From assembly GCF_901000735.1 (NCBI RefSeq), contig NC_081544.1:9859608-9923607 (forward strand): a stretch of 64,000 nt of DNA. The letters run 5' to 3'. Below, in pieces: positions 1 to 11,200 of the stretch; the first letter of the stretch is position 1, and every line of letters begins with the position of its first letter. The position numbers and the translations under genes were made by a program. The notes under the pieces are model-generated. The model made no database searches. It had not been told where the DNA came from and saw nothing but the letters and a program-made list of their open reading frames with translations. The stretch is from Corylus avellana. Its lineage: Eukaryota; Streptophyta; Magnoliopsida; Fagales; Betulaceae.

Positions 1-143
1 CAAATAAGGATAATAATATACCATGGATCTGTTGCTGAAAGTAGGACATTGAAAAAAAAAAAAAAAAGAAGAAGAAGAAGAAACAAACAGATGTAAATGT
101 TCTTTTGCTTCATGCATATGGACCAAGTTCTACCAATTTCTGG

Positions 144-198
<55 letters not shown>

Positions 199-1070
199 TC
201 TCCTTGCGGTTCCGATCAAGTCCCGGTTGGGCCTCAACAGGATCCAGGTCAGGTCTTGGCACAGTTCTAATCAAGTCCTAATCAAGTTTCAATAAAGTCT
301 TAGTTAGACCTCAGTTGAGTCCCGATCGAGTCATGGTTAAGTCATGGTAAAGTCCTAGTCAGATCCTGGTAATAGCCTACCACATTTTGTATATAAAAGG
401 ATTCACCTTTGTAAAGGAAAAGCTATCAAAAAAATGTCGTACATTTTAGCGAGTCTTTTACTTTTGCTAAGGACAAGTGCTTTTATTAAGTTTTCCACCT
501 TGATTTTATAATGGTTCACTACTGAAGAGATAGATGGAGTTTTTGTTTTGTGCGCAATTTTCTTCATCTTTGTCCTCAATCTTTCAAGCAAACGATGTTA
601 TATTAGTCTTCGTTTTTTAAAATGCAGGTATAAACTACAGTATAATTTTGCGAGGTTGTGTCAAGTAGGTATACACTATAGTATAATTTTGCGAGGTTAT
701 GAGTCAAAAGATTTGATCGCACCGAGTTATATGTTCTGAGACGCACAAATCAACTTTTAAAAATAACGCTCTTATATGATTGTATAGAATTGTGAGATCT
801 TTTCATATTCTACTTTTTCATCTTTTATAATTTATTTATTTTATTATTAATTTTTAAATTAATATTATTTTATTTTATAAATAATTTTGTCTACCATTCA
901 AAATTATTTTCAAGAAGTCTTACATTTGAAGTTTCGTCATTCGCAGTACTCTCTTTCTTTTCTCTGTTGGTTGGTAGGAAATAAAATAGTCATAAAAATA
1001 GAGAATAATAGTTCATAATTATGGACGAATATAATAATAAAATCCCCATCTAGATGTGAACGACGAATAT
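1..1070. other. Non-coding flank with simple repeats
   Basis: I recognise no gene here; the open frames are short and have no family resemblance. The stretch contains an (AT)n microsatellite at 148-190 followed by a T run, an 11-bp minisatellite at 208-372, and a direct repeat near 628-700 in which a block of about 27 bp ending in TTTTGCGAGGTT occurs twice, about 43 bp apart. The rest is AT-rich with no visible structure. Confidence 0.7.
208..372. repeat. 11-bp minisatellite, 15 units
   Basis: The sequence divides without slippage into 15 consecutive 11-mers around the consensus AGTCCYRGTYA, for example AGTCCTAATCA, AGTCTTAGTTA and AGTCATGGTAA. Units are degenerate but the register is kept over 165 bp. 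The unit is not a multiple of three, so it is not a peptide repeat. Confidence 0.8.
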
Positions 1071-1673
1071 GAGATTGACTTAGAAACTGTGATGGATAAG
1101 AATCACAAAGGAATGGGAAATGACGAGGCTAGTCTTCATTGCCGCTATTCTTTTGACTTACTTTTCCAAGTCTTGGGTGGGTTTAGTCGTCCTTTTCTTT
1201 CTCCGGCAATATACGCACCAGTTTTCTTCACGCAACGAATTTGAATGAAAGGACGAGGACTAAGACTATATATATGCTTTCAAAGACTTCGAGAAGAGGG
1301 GTAGAGATTCCGTGCAATATATTTTATTCGAACGGTTGAGATCGTAAGAGTAAGTTAAAGAGGATTAATTAATAAATTGATTTTTCTAATTTAGTTGAAT
1401 TTTAATGAGAAAAGAACTTTCATTACATCTTTAAAAATAAAGACTCATGATTTTTATCGGAATGCAGTGTAAAACTCTTTTTTGCGGCCTTTAATAAAAA
1501 TTTGATACATTAGGCAAAAATATCAAATATAATGGAGATAAAAGTATTAGATTTTTAATTCAAGTGAACTCTATGAATTTTTTTCATTCATTTTAACCCG
1601 GCACCAACCACTGAACGCCCCACTCACTTTTGAGTTTCAGACCCCGTTTTCTTAAAATTAACTAAGACAGTAA

Positions 1674-2976
1674 TGATGTGAGTTTTAAAGTACTCGCAAG
1701 TGCACGAGTCGTTTGCAATATAGTTTATGCAAATGCAAAGTCGAATCCACAGGAAATTGTGTCATGAAAGTCAATTTTTATCTAAACTAATTCTATCTTA
1801 ACCTAGTTCCAAATTGTTTTTTATTTTGAAAATAAACTAACATAAACTAAATAAAAATAAAAATAATCACAAGATAAAAATACTAAAATTGTGGAATCCA
1901 CACCCACTAAGTCGGAACAACACATTCATGTTCATCAATAAAATCTTAAGTTCTTACAAATACAAACCTATGTATGTCTTGCTATGCTTCACAAATCAAT
2001 CAAAAGATCTAATGTATCCATCCATTTTACAAAATCACAAAAGATATCCGGATTTAACTAAATCATCAATTGTATCCATCAGACAAAAAACAAATAGATA
2101 TCTAATTTTATTTTAATTAAGATCCAAGCAAACAATTATATGAAATTCTCTTAAAACATCACATGTATCCGAGAATCACAATAGCTATCCAAAAATAATT
2201 TCAATAATTGAATTAAAGCAAAACAGTTGAAACTTTAAAAACTTATAAAATCATAATAATATTGACTTACAAAAGTGTTGTCGTTCTTTATCGGTGGGGC
2301 TTTATCCTCAACCTTAGTTGAGAATTTAGCTCCATATGATTATTGAAAATAAATCTAAACCTAAGGAAAACTAAACTAAAGACAGAAAAACTGTAGAAAA
2401 TCGGACTTTGTCACCAGCCTCCTCTTCTTGAAGCTTAATATTGTATTTATAGGAGCTTCTAAGGTTTAAAACCTTGCGCTTAAATAAGTTTCTATCAGGT
2501 TATTGCGTTCGATAGCATACTAGGTGAGCTCGAGCGCACTCGAGCATGAGTTTTCTCCTGCAGTTCATGTGTGTTTGTGTGCTGGTGCGAGTCTTGGCCG
2601 TGGGTGCGCTCAATCGCATGGCCAATGCGCTCGAGTGCACCAACGCATGTAGAACCCTTTGCTGCGCATTTGTACTCACGCGATGCTGGTCCTTGGTGGC
2701 TTATTTTCAAAACTCTGTATTTTTCACTTTAAATGCAATGTTTTTCTTCAACAACCTAAAAGCACTAACAACGTCCTCAATAAGTAGCACAATTGACAGG
2801 GGCCAAACCTCATAAAGCAGAGATCACTAGTTCGAATCCCCCTTCTCCTCTTGTACAGACATGTCAAAAAAAAAAAAAAAACATAAAACTAACACAAAGC
2901 ATTAGATTATGACACAGCTAAATGATTAACTAATGTATATTAAAGAGTCCAAATGTGCAATACTTGGCACACATCA
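1674..2976 (-). mobile_element. Solo LTR (about 1.2-kb family) with a nested SINE
   Basis: The ends are TGATGTG...CACATCA, the TG...CA form of an LTR. Flanking 5-bp sequences AGTAA (1669-1673) and AGTAG (2977-2981) are a target duplication with one mismatch. The same LTR in opposite orientation occupies 13952-15150 and 24199-25397. It is about 100 bp longer than those because of a SINE near 2771-2881. A cluster of short CG-containing words (GTGCGCTCGAGTGCAC type) lies at about 2515-2660. No internal retroelement domain flanks it, hence solo LTR. Confidence 0.7.
2771..2881 (+). mobile_element. tRNA-derived SINE
   Basis: A segment of about 110 bp is absent from the otherwise homologous LTR at 13952-15150. 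It has a pol III A-box-like sequence (TAGCACAATTGAC near 2785-2797), a B box GTTCGAATCCC at 2830-2840, and a 15-16 nt A tail ending near 2881. This is the layout of a plant tRNA-derived SINE. I could not define a target duplication with confidence. Confidence 0.7.
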
Positions 2977-3120
2977 AGTAGCTTCGGTAATTTTGTTGAT
3001 AGTTTTGTCAATGAGTATTTTGCCTATGAAATGTTTTATCAAGAGAAAGGAAATTTTTTTTGGTGTGAAGGCAATGGCGGAGCCAGAATCTTTATCAAAT
3101 TGTATTTTTCTTATTTGTCC

Positions 3121-3240
3121 TCTTAAGAGTGGTCATACACGTGGTAGGCTGAAAAAAGAAGAAGGAAAGTGGGTTTGTCCTCTTAAGAGTGGCCATACAC
3201 GTGGTAGGCTGAAAAAAAAGAGAGGAAAAGTGGGTCTCTC
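3121..3240. repeat. 60-bp tandem duplication
   Basis: Positions 3121-3180 and 3181-3240 are two consecutive 60-bp units differing at a few bases, both starting TCTTAAGAGTGG. The spacers carry this sequence once (inverted, near 12880), so the duplication is specific to this copy. Confidence 0.85.
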
Positions 3241-3999
3241 ATATTCCAGAGAGAGAAAGAAAGTTCCATAGAGGAGAAACAAGCTGTTTGAGAAAAATGG
3301 AGAAAAAGAGCAGTGTCATTTTGTCTCAAGGCAGTGTAATTTGACTCATACGTCATATCTAGCTATTTATAGTCACAGTCATAAATTATATATATTAGAT
3401 TAGCGTAGTCTCTACGTCTCTTTTTAGTCATATATAGTAACATTTATATTTGAAAAGTTAAACTCCTTTAAAATGTGCTTTTTCAATTTCAATATTCAAA
3501 AGTTGGTAAATGAATAAATAGGAATTTATGTGTCTAATTATATGTGTATATTGATGATGTTTTAGTGGGATTTGGTCATACTATGACTTAATAAGACTTA
3601 AGAAAGGATATACGATTCTTACTGTCTAAACCGCTCTTATGTGACTCTCAATAGGTATAAATTAAACCGCTCTTGCATTTTTGGCTTAGGAAAAAAAATG
3701 TTAGAAGCATGCTTACTCTCTTTATTGTAGGTTTTCTAACGTAGCTATTATTGAATTTTGGATTCAATGGTAGTACATTTAAAATTTAATAATAATTTTA
3801 CTGTTGCATTAGTAAGGGTACAGTTCAAAATAAGTACTTCCAAATGCATGTACATTAGTTATACTAGAACTCACATTTTTCTTTTACAATTATTTCACAA
3901 TACTAGCATGATAGTCACAATCAACTCTTGATTTTTTTAAAAAAAAAAAAAAAAAAACAAAAATTGATTAAAACTATTATATCGACATTATAAAATAAA

Positions 4000-4983
4000 G
4001 GGATAAATGCATAATTAGTCTATGTAGTTGACCTAAATTACAAAACGTTCCATGTGATATCAAAATGAACTCTGAAGTTATTTTGGTATGCCAAAAAAAG
4101 GATTTAGTTCCTGTAGTCCAATCCCGTTAAAAAATTTAACAGATTCCGTTAGTTGCCACATCAGCACTAATGAAATGGTGACACGTATTGCTCTTAATAA
4201 AAAAAAATATAAATATATTAAATATATAAAAGTTAAAACAAAAAATAATAATTTTTTTAATAAAAAGCAAAAAAAAAAAAAAAAAAGGGTGACCTGTGAG
4301 CCACCCTAGCCGCCACCCCCAGAGGCGCAGGCCACCCCAACTGATCTTGCGGTTCTTCATTATTGTAGATCCTGCACTACTAACTTTTTCCTCTGCAACT
4401 GCAAATCCTGATTTGGTTTTCTCTGAAACCTGAAATTTCGGATCCACTTATCGTACTTTATCACCGACCATAGAAGCTCCAACGCTTATTTTCTCACTGA
4501 ACCCGATTTTGTGGTCAATGGAAGCAACTTTGTGGCCGTTGAAGATAACTGGTGCTTCTCATCAAAGGTCTTTGCTTTATTGACTGCATCTTTGCCTAAT
4601 ATAAAGCTCTTAGCAAGCATAGTGCTAACCACATCCTCCTTCCTAAAACCAGATTCAGCACCACCTGGGGTTTTATTTTTTTGTTGCTTGCAGGGTTTTG
4701 AAAAATCGGGCCAGGGTCACCCAGCAGATCTAGGGGTGGCGGCAAGGCTGGGGTGGCTCCCGGTTGGGCAGCCACCCCTTTGCTTTTTATTTTTTATTTT
4801 TAAACAAATTATTATTATTTATTCAAAATTTTTTTATATAATTTAATATATTTAACAGAATTTGATTATAGGAATTAAATTTTTTTTTTTTTTTTTTTTT
4901 TCATATTCCAAAGACCTCTGAGTACATTTTGATACCACCGGAACGTTTTGTAATTAAGGCCAACCTGATTATACATTTATCCC
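4000..4983. mobile_element. Pack-MULE (Mutator-like, non-autonomous)
   Basis: The ends are inverted repeats starting GGGATAAATG on both sides and remaining similar for about 90 bp; GC-rich inner arms (GGTGGC-type motifs near 4290-4340 and 4725-4780) continue the symmetry. The flanks TAAAATAAA at 3991-3999 and 4984-4992 are an exact 9-bp target duplication. The homologous sites at about 18433 and 28679 carry this 9-mer once with no insert, which proves the insertion. No transposase is encoded. The interior is a captured BPA1-like gene fragment. Long inverted repeats plus a 9-bp duplication define a Mutator-like element; captured host sequence makes it a Pack-MULE. Confidence 0.92.
4345..4670 (-). 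pseudogene. Captured BPA1-like gene fragment
   Basis: On the minus strand this reads as part of a BPA1-type protein (binding partner of ACD11, an RRM-family regulator of cell death in plants). The order of motifs is EDVVSTMLAKSFILGKDAV, KAKTFDEKHQLSSTA, then in a second frame KIGFSEKI, MVGDKVR, and KFQVSEKTKS followed by KVSSAGSTIMKNR. This is the region following the RRM; no RRM is present. The fragment is broken by a frameshift near 4530 and an in-frame TAA at 4448-4450 between the VGDKVR and VDPKF segments. It lies wholly inside the Pack-MULE and antisense to ABCG copy 1. Identification rests on remembered family motifs; the pseudogene status is seen directly. Confidence 0.82.
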
Positions 4984-5209
4984 TAAAATAAAAATATAGT
5001 AAAAATCTGATTAGATCATATGTACATGAATTAATAAATGATGTCACATAAGTAACATCACTTAAGGAAGCTTCCAAGCAAGAGATGATATTAGTCAAAA
5101 TATGAGGCCCACATAGGAATTATAGATATGCCTTCACCTTCATTTGTCCGATCATCATTCTGTCTACCACCATCTCACCGTTAATTAGCCAGCCTAACCT
5201 AAGCTAAGC

Positions 5210-5219
5210 TTATATATAC
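5210..5219 (+). promoter_or_regulatory. TATA box of ABCG copy 1
   Basis: TTATATATAC lies about 75 bp before the ATG, followed by a CT-rich leader (CTCTCTCTC and CATCTTCATCTT). The same TATA and leader are conserved before copies 2 and 3. The transcription start is not visible directly. Confidence 0.6.
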
Positions 5220-5290
5220 ACAACACAACCCCTTTCCTCTTCACTGCCCATATCTCTCTCTCTCTCATCTTCGTCTTCATCTTCATCTTC

Positions 5291-8200
5291 ATGGCATCTC
5301 TTTTTCCCTCCACTCCCCATCCCAACACCGACCCAGAAATAAACGTCGCATTAGAAATTGAAACCGGAAATCCGGTTCAAAACAAAAGAGACGTTGATGC
5401 ATTTAAAACGGCGACGGTTCAGAGGCGGTCGGAGGATGGTGTTTTCCTGACATGGGAGGATCTGTACGTGACTGTTTCCAACGGAAAAAATGGCACGAAA
5501 GTGATCCTTCAGGGCCTAACCGGTCATGCCCGACCCGGAGAGCTTCTCGCCATAATGGGTCCTTCCGGTTGCGGCAAGTCCACGCTTCTTGATGCATTGG
5601 CCGGTATGAGCATTTACATATTACAAAAACACAGAATATTTGCTTGCGTTTAGGTAACGTTTGGTTTTTTAAAATCAGAGAGAGTTGCTTTGAAAAAAAG
5701 TTTTTTCAAAAAATACGTTTGGTTTTTTTAGATTAAAAAAAAAAAATCAAAGAAATATTTTTAAACTTTATGGAACAGACAAATTTTTTGTTTGACACGG
5801 TTTTTTGGTACTAAAAAGTATTTTTTAAACTTCCTCCAAAACAAGTTCTCTATATTTGGCATAGCTGGTCTTTTACGTAACATTGTGGAATATAAAAGAG
5901 TGGTATAAAAGGTTTACTTTACTTGTGAGCTTTGCCTGAACTCTTGCTTATTATAGACGTGAATATAAAGGACTATGATATATGATAATAATTGGAAATA
6001 ATATCATACATAGTCGTTCTATATATATGGTATTATACTCTGTAAGACTATAATTACTTGTATTGTTGATATTGCAGGGAGGTTGGGTTCGAACATAAGG
6101 CAAACAGGAGAAATTCTGATCAATGGTCGTAAGCAGGTCCTCGCTTATGGAACTTCGGTATGGAAAGAAGATAATCGCTGGTCCATGCAATTTTATTTAT
6201 TTATTTTTTTTTTTGACTTCTTTTTCCAAGTGGATGACTTTTTTATTTTTTTTTATTTTTTTTTCTTCTAATTAAATAAGAAAATACCGAAAAAGGGTTG
6301 ATTGTCGATAACAAATTCAAAACAAAGAATACAGTGCACAAAGTGGTTAGTAAAACAAAGGGTCACAGGACCCAATTACAAGTAATTTTGGATATTCAAG
6401 TCTATAAATCTCGTCATTTTTCGATGTTGAGAGCAGCGTAGGACAAATGGAGGGTGGAGAGAAGGTCGAGATCGGCAGTGTTATGGTGGAGAGCGAGGGA
6501 AAACCCAACGAAGTGCGTCGGAGAGGGAACCAGCTAGCGCTATGTTGAGAGGGATATATACAAGGAAAAATGAAAAAACAGAGAAAATCAAGAGGAAGAG
6601 AAAGGAAGGGGAAAGAGACCGCGCGATAGAGAGGAGGAGGATGAAAGCCATACCTCCTTTCCAGGGCGGAACTACGTTTTCTTATAAAGTTTAAAAAACT
6701 TACCCTTAAATTTTTTTAATTTTACCTCCACCAAACTCGATTTACTTCTAAATTTTTTAATTTTATCTCTCCAAACTTCAAATGCTAGTTTAACGGTGCA
6801 TCTTTCCAAAAAGCACTCATAGGAAAAATCGCAATGAAAGAGACTGAAAAGAACCAAATGGTTGAGAGAGATAGAGAGAGAGAGAGGGTTTACTATTTCA
6901 CTCACTCAAACTCCTGATTTTGGACTTTGTGAGTGTTTGGCCCTTTGTGGGTGTGTATTCTAGGAAATGGTGACCATTTTTGGTGGGCTGCCCACTGCCT
7001 ACCCGGCCCACCCACCATGTGTAATGAGTTAGGTACGATGCAAGGGTACACGATCGGATCGGATTTGGTTTAAGCCATAAAATAATAAATAAATAAAATG
7101 TTATTATAATTATTTTAATAATTTAAATTTGACCTCACTTTATATATATATATATATAATTTTTAAAATATTACAAGTCAATCCTAACCAATCTATATCT
7201 AGCATGCTTCATTATGCCCTATTTAAACATGGCCCATCAAAACTAAAATCCCACCCGACCACTAACAAAATATAAAACAAAATAAAATTATTAACCTAAA
7301 CTTTTAAAAAATTAATAATTTAACATCAATGAAAAATTGAAAATCTAATAACCTTCAATTGTGTTGGATTTAGGCGTACGTAACACAAGATGACACTCTG
7401 ATGATGACTTTGACGGTGAGAGAAGCCGTGTACTACTCGGCTCAGCTCCAGCTACCGGACTCCATGACTAAATCGGAGAAGAAGGAGAGAGCAGACACGA
7501 CTATGAGGGAGATGGGTTTGCAGGAATCAGTGAACACCAGAATTGGCGGGTGGGGAGTGAAAGGCATCAGCGGCGGACAGAAGAGGAGAGTTAGCATTTG
7601 CATGGAGATGTTGACGCGCCCGAAGCTTCTGTTTTTGGACGAGCCGACGAGTGGGCTCGACAGTGCAGCGTTGTATTATGTGATGAGTGGAATCGCACGA
7701 CTCAGTCAGAGAGATGGGGTCAGAAGAACCATTGTCGCCTCCATTCATCAGCCCAGCAGTGAAGTCTTTCAGCTCTTCCACCATCTGTGTCTCCTGTCTT
7801 CTGGTAAAACCGTTTATTTTGGTCCTGCTTCTGAAGCAAATGAGGTAAATTAAACCCTTTTTTTTTATATAAATAAAAAAAAAAAAAAAAATTAACACCT
7901 TTTTGTAATTATAACTTCAAATTATCAATTTTTATAATCTTGGTATCTCATTAATTAATGAACTCTTTTTAATTTCATCCACATGATAATTTTTGTTTTA
8001 TTAAATCTTAATGGAAGGTACTGAAATGTCTAAAATACCCCCATTTTGATTTTTTTAAAAAAAAAATTAAAAAATTAAAATTGGCTAGTGACCCATGATG
8101 ATTTACATTTGTTTTTGTTTAATTTTTTAATTAACGATAAATTTGTATTTTAATATATTTTACAAGGATATAAGAGATATTTCATCTTTTTACTGTTTGA

Positions 8201-11200
8201 TTTAACTTTAAACCCTGTAGAATAAAATTAAAAGGGACCAAAACCCTTTTTTGGTTTTTTGGTAATAAAGGAATTAAAACCAGAGATACCGACATTGTAA
8301 AAATTGATAATTCAAAATTAATAATTGCAAAATCGTCAATATTTTGTGAGGGTAAATGAAGTTTTTGCAAAAAAAATTAGTATTTTTGGAGCATATTAAA
8401 GACGGAAAAACGCAACTGATTAGCCACTCTTCTAATTCTATGTACGTAGTTCTTCGCTCTAAGTGGTTTCCCCTGCTCTACTCTCCAAAATCCATCCGAC
8501 CACTACCTGAAAACCATCAACAAGGATTTCGACAAGGTAAGATTTTCCTCATATTTGATCTTTCTTAGAGATGATACTATACAAATGAGCTCAAAGTCTC
8601 TCTATATCGACTTCAAATCTCCGAACAATTTTATATCTAGATTGCTAATAATTTCAACAGAAAATGTGTAAGAGTTTATTTCTCTGAACAAAAACAAATT
8701 GTTCGAGACCTGTTTGAGCAGATATACCCTATAAAGATTTTCTCTCATTTAATAATCAAATTATTAGCAATTGGAACAGCAAAAAAATACTAAGATTGAA
8801 CAAAAGAATCTTTATAATGATTAGAATTTTTTTTGTTTTATTAGGACATCGAAGAGGGTGTGCCTGGAGCAATATCCGCAGAGGAAGCAATTGAAATACT
8901 TATAAGGTCGTATGAATCAACAGGCAGGCGGCAACAAGTAACAAAGGAAGTAGCTGAAATACGTAAACAAGTAAGCAAGTAAATTAGTTAATAGTTTAAT
9001 TTAGGGAAAAATCCACTTTACTCATCTGAAGTTTCAAGAATTTTTCAATTTGAACCCCAAAGTTTAAAAATTGGCAATGTACCCCCCTAATGTTTTAAAA
9101 ATTTTCAAATTAAACCTTCCGTTATTAATTTTCGTCAAATTGGACAGAAATCTATGAAATTACATAATTACTCTCAGGCTTTTTTAAAAAAAAATTTCGT
9201 CCAATTTAACGGAAATTAGTAACAAAAGGTTTAAATTGAAAATTTTTGAAACATTAGGGATGTACATTACCAATTTTTAAAATTTGGGGTTCAAATTGAA
9301 AAACTCCTAAAACTTAGGGGGGTAAAGTGGATTTTCCCCTTTAATTTATACTTTTGACATGTAATATTTCCTATATTATTTTGAAATGTTTTAAAAAATT
9401 ATTATTATTTTTAATTTTTGATTTTTTTTTTTTTTGAAAAACAATAGTGAAATGGAAGAAAAAAAATCCAATTTATAAGGATATTTTTAAACATATATTA
9501 ATTTTTAAATCAAACTTTTTACTTCCTAAAAAAAAAAAAAAAAAATTAAATACTTCAGAACCACCTAAAATTTCACAACTTTATTTTTTTCTCCTTAAAG
9601 TTTCTTTGAAAACCGACATAAAGAGACTACACCCAAAAACTATTATTTTTCTCTATCATATATCTTATTATATATTTATACATACATAGAAAACATGCGA
9701 TATATATATGTCTGATATTTTCTGGTGTTTCAGAGCTATGGAGAAATGGAGAGGAAGAGAAAGCGTGCAAGCTTCATTAATCAATGTCTTGTTCTGACAA
9801 AAAGATCTTTTGTGAACATGTTTCGTGATTTGGGCTACTATTGGCTGCGGCTAGCAATATATATTGCATTAGCTGTAGGCCTTGGTACTGTGTTTTACAA
9901 TATTGGGGATGGTGATGGCTCAGTGCAGGTCGTAGAATATATAATTTCATTTTATTCTTGCAAATTAAGGTTACTTGAGAGGATTGAAATTGAATAATAT
10001 TTTTGTGCTTTTGATTCTTTCAGGCTAGAGGTTCATTGGTGACCTTTATAGCTTCATTTCTGACATTCATGGCCATTGGTGGATTTCCATCCTTTGTGGA
10101 GGATATGAAGGTATTTTCAACTTTTTTTTTTTATTGGTTGCAGCTTTTATTGACTTTCCCTTTCCCACTTTGACCAAAAATAAAAAAAGCTCTCTTAAAT
10201 AAAAGAAAAAGATATCCACAAAAAAGAACTTAGGAACTATTTGTAGTCAACTTTTGATTTCCAAAATAAAATAGAGCTTGTTAATTGCTCATATAGCTTC
10301 TCATAGCCCCGGTTTATGCCCGCGGCTAGCTCTCTTTTTTATTACTCAATTTATTGTTAAGTGAGAATGTTTTTTTTTAAAAAAAAATTAGTTGACTTCT
10401 TTGCTTCTTGCCAATATAAATCATTCGAAATACTCAAAATTTAAATGTTTTCTAACATTATATGCAGCGGGGGAGCCACCCCTGGCCTTGGGGGGTTTTA
10501 GCCCCTCCAAAAGTTAAAAAATGTCATAAAATTTTGAAAATTTCTTTTAAATTTTAGGTAAAACTTAATAAAACTCTCCTTCACTTTCACATATTTTTAA
10601 ACTACCCCCGAAATTCACAAAACTCTCAATTAAGAGTATTGGACTTTCAATTTCTTTTAATTATTACATTCCATTAGAATTTTCAGTTACATATTGTCAA
10701 AATTCTCAAAATACCTTTGTTTTTTTTAAATAAAATATAATAAAAATTATAAAGATTCATATGTTTTTTTTTTTTATAAAAAGAAAACATATTTTCAATT
10801 TTTTATTTATTTTTATTAAAAAACAATTGGCATTTTGAAAATTTTGTCAAAATTTAACAAAAAATCATAACAAAAGAAGGTAATTGAAAGAAATTCAAAG
10901 CTCAATACCCTTGGGGTCTTTTTGGGATTAAGGGGTGTAAAAGTGTTTTTAACACTCAAAAAGTCCGTTTGAAGAAAAAAGTATCCGTTTGGTAAAATAA
11001 ATTAAAAGCGTTTTTAAGGGTCCAAAAAACCTCAAAATGGCCAAAAAAACACTTTTGGCAAAAGCTTAAAAATGAAGCTTTTGCTTAAAAGCTTTTTTTG
11101 ACTTAAAAACACAATTTCTTAAACGCAATCTTAAACATGCTCTTAGTAAATGAAGCTTTTGCTCAAAAGCTTTTTTTGACTTAAAAACACTATTTTTCAA

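Larger units (their letters stand above)
1071..3356 (-). repeat. Inverted, diverged copy of the ABCG spacer segment
   Basis: Read on the minus strand, this block matches 12724-16180 (and the same part of the second spacer) along its length. It lacks the two MITEs present in the spacers (at about 12899-13578 and 15394-15833), so it preserves the empty sites of both. It shares the solo LTR of that segment, so the LTR was present before the inverted copy was made. No coding gene is evident. Confidence 0.8.
3357..5290. other. 5' flank of ABCG copy 1, split by a Pack-MULE
   Basis: About 3393-3990 and 4993-5290 align with the regions upstream of copies 2 and 3 (17800-18776 and 28040-29019). The two blocks are contiguous there but are separated here by the element at 4000-4983. 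No gene other than the captured fragment is visible. Confidence 0.75.

Noticed and set aside
2933..3271. 112-codon open frame upstream of copy 1
   Set aside because: It crosses the solo LTR boundary and the 60-bp tandem duplication, so its repeated peptide is just the DNA repeat.
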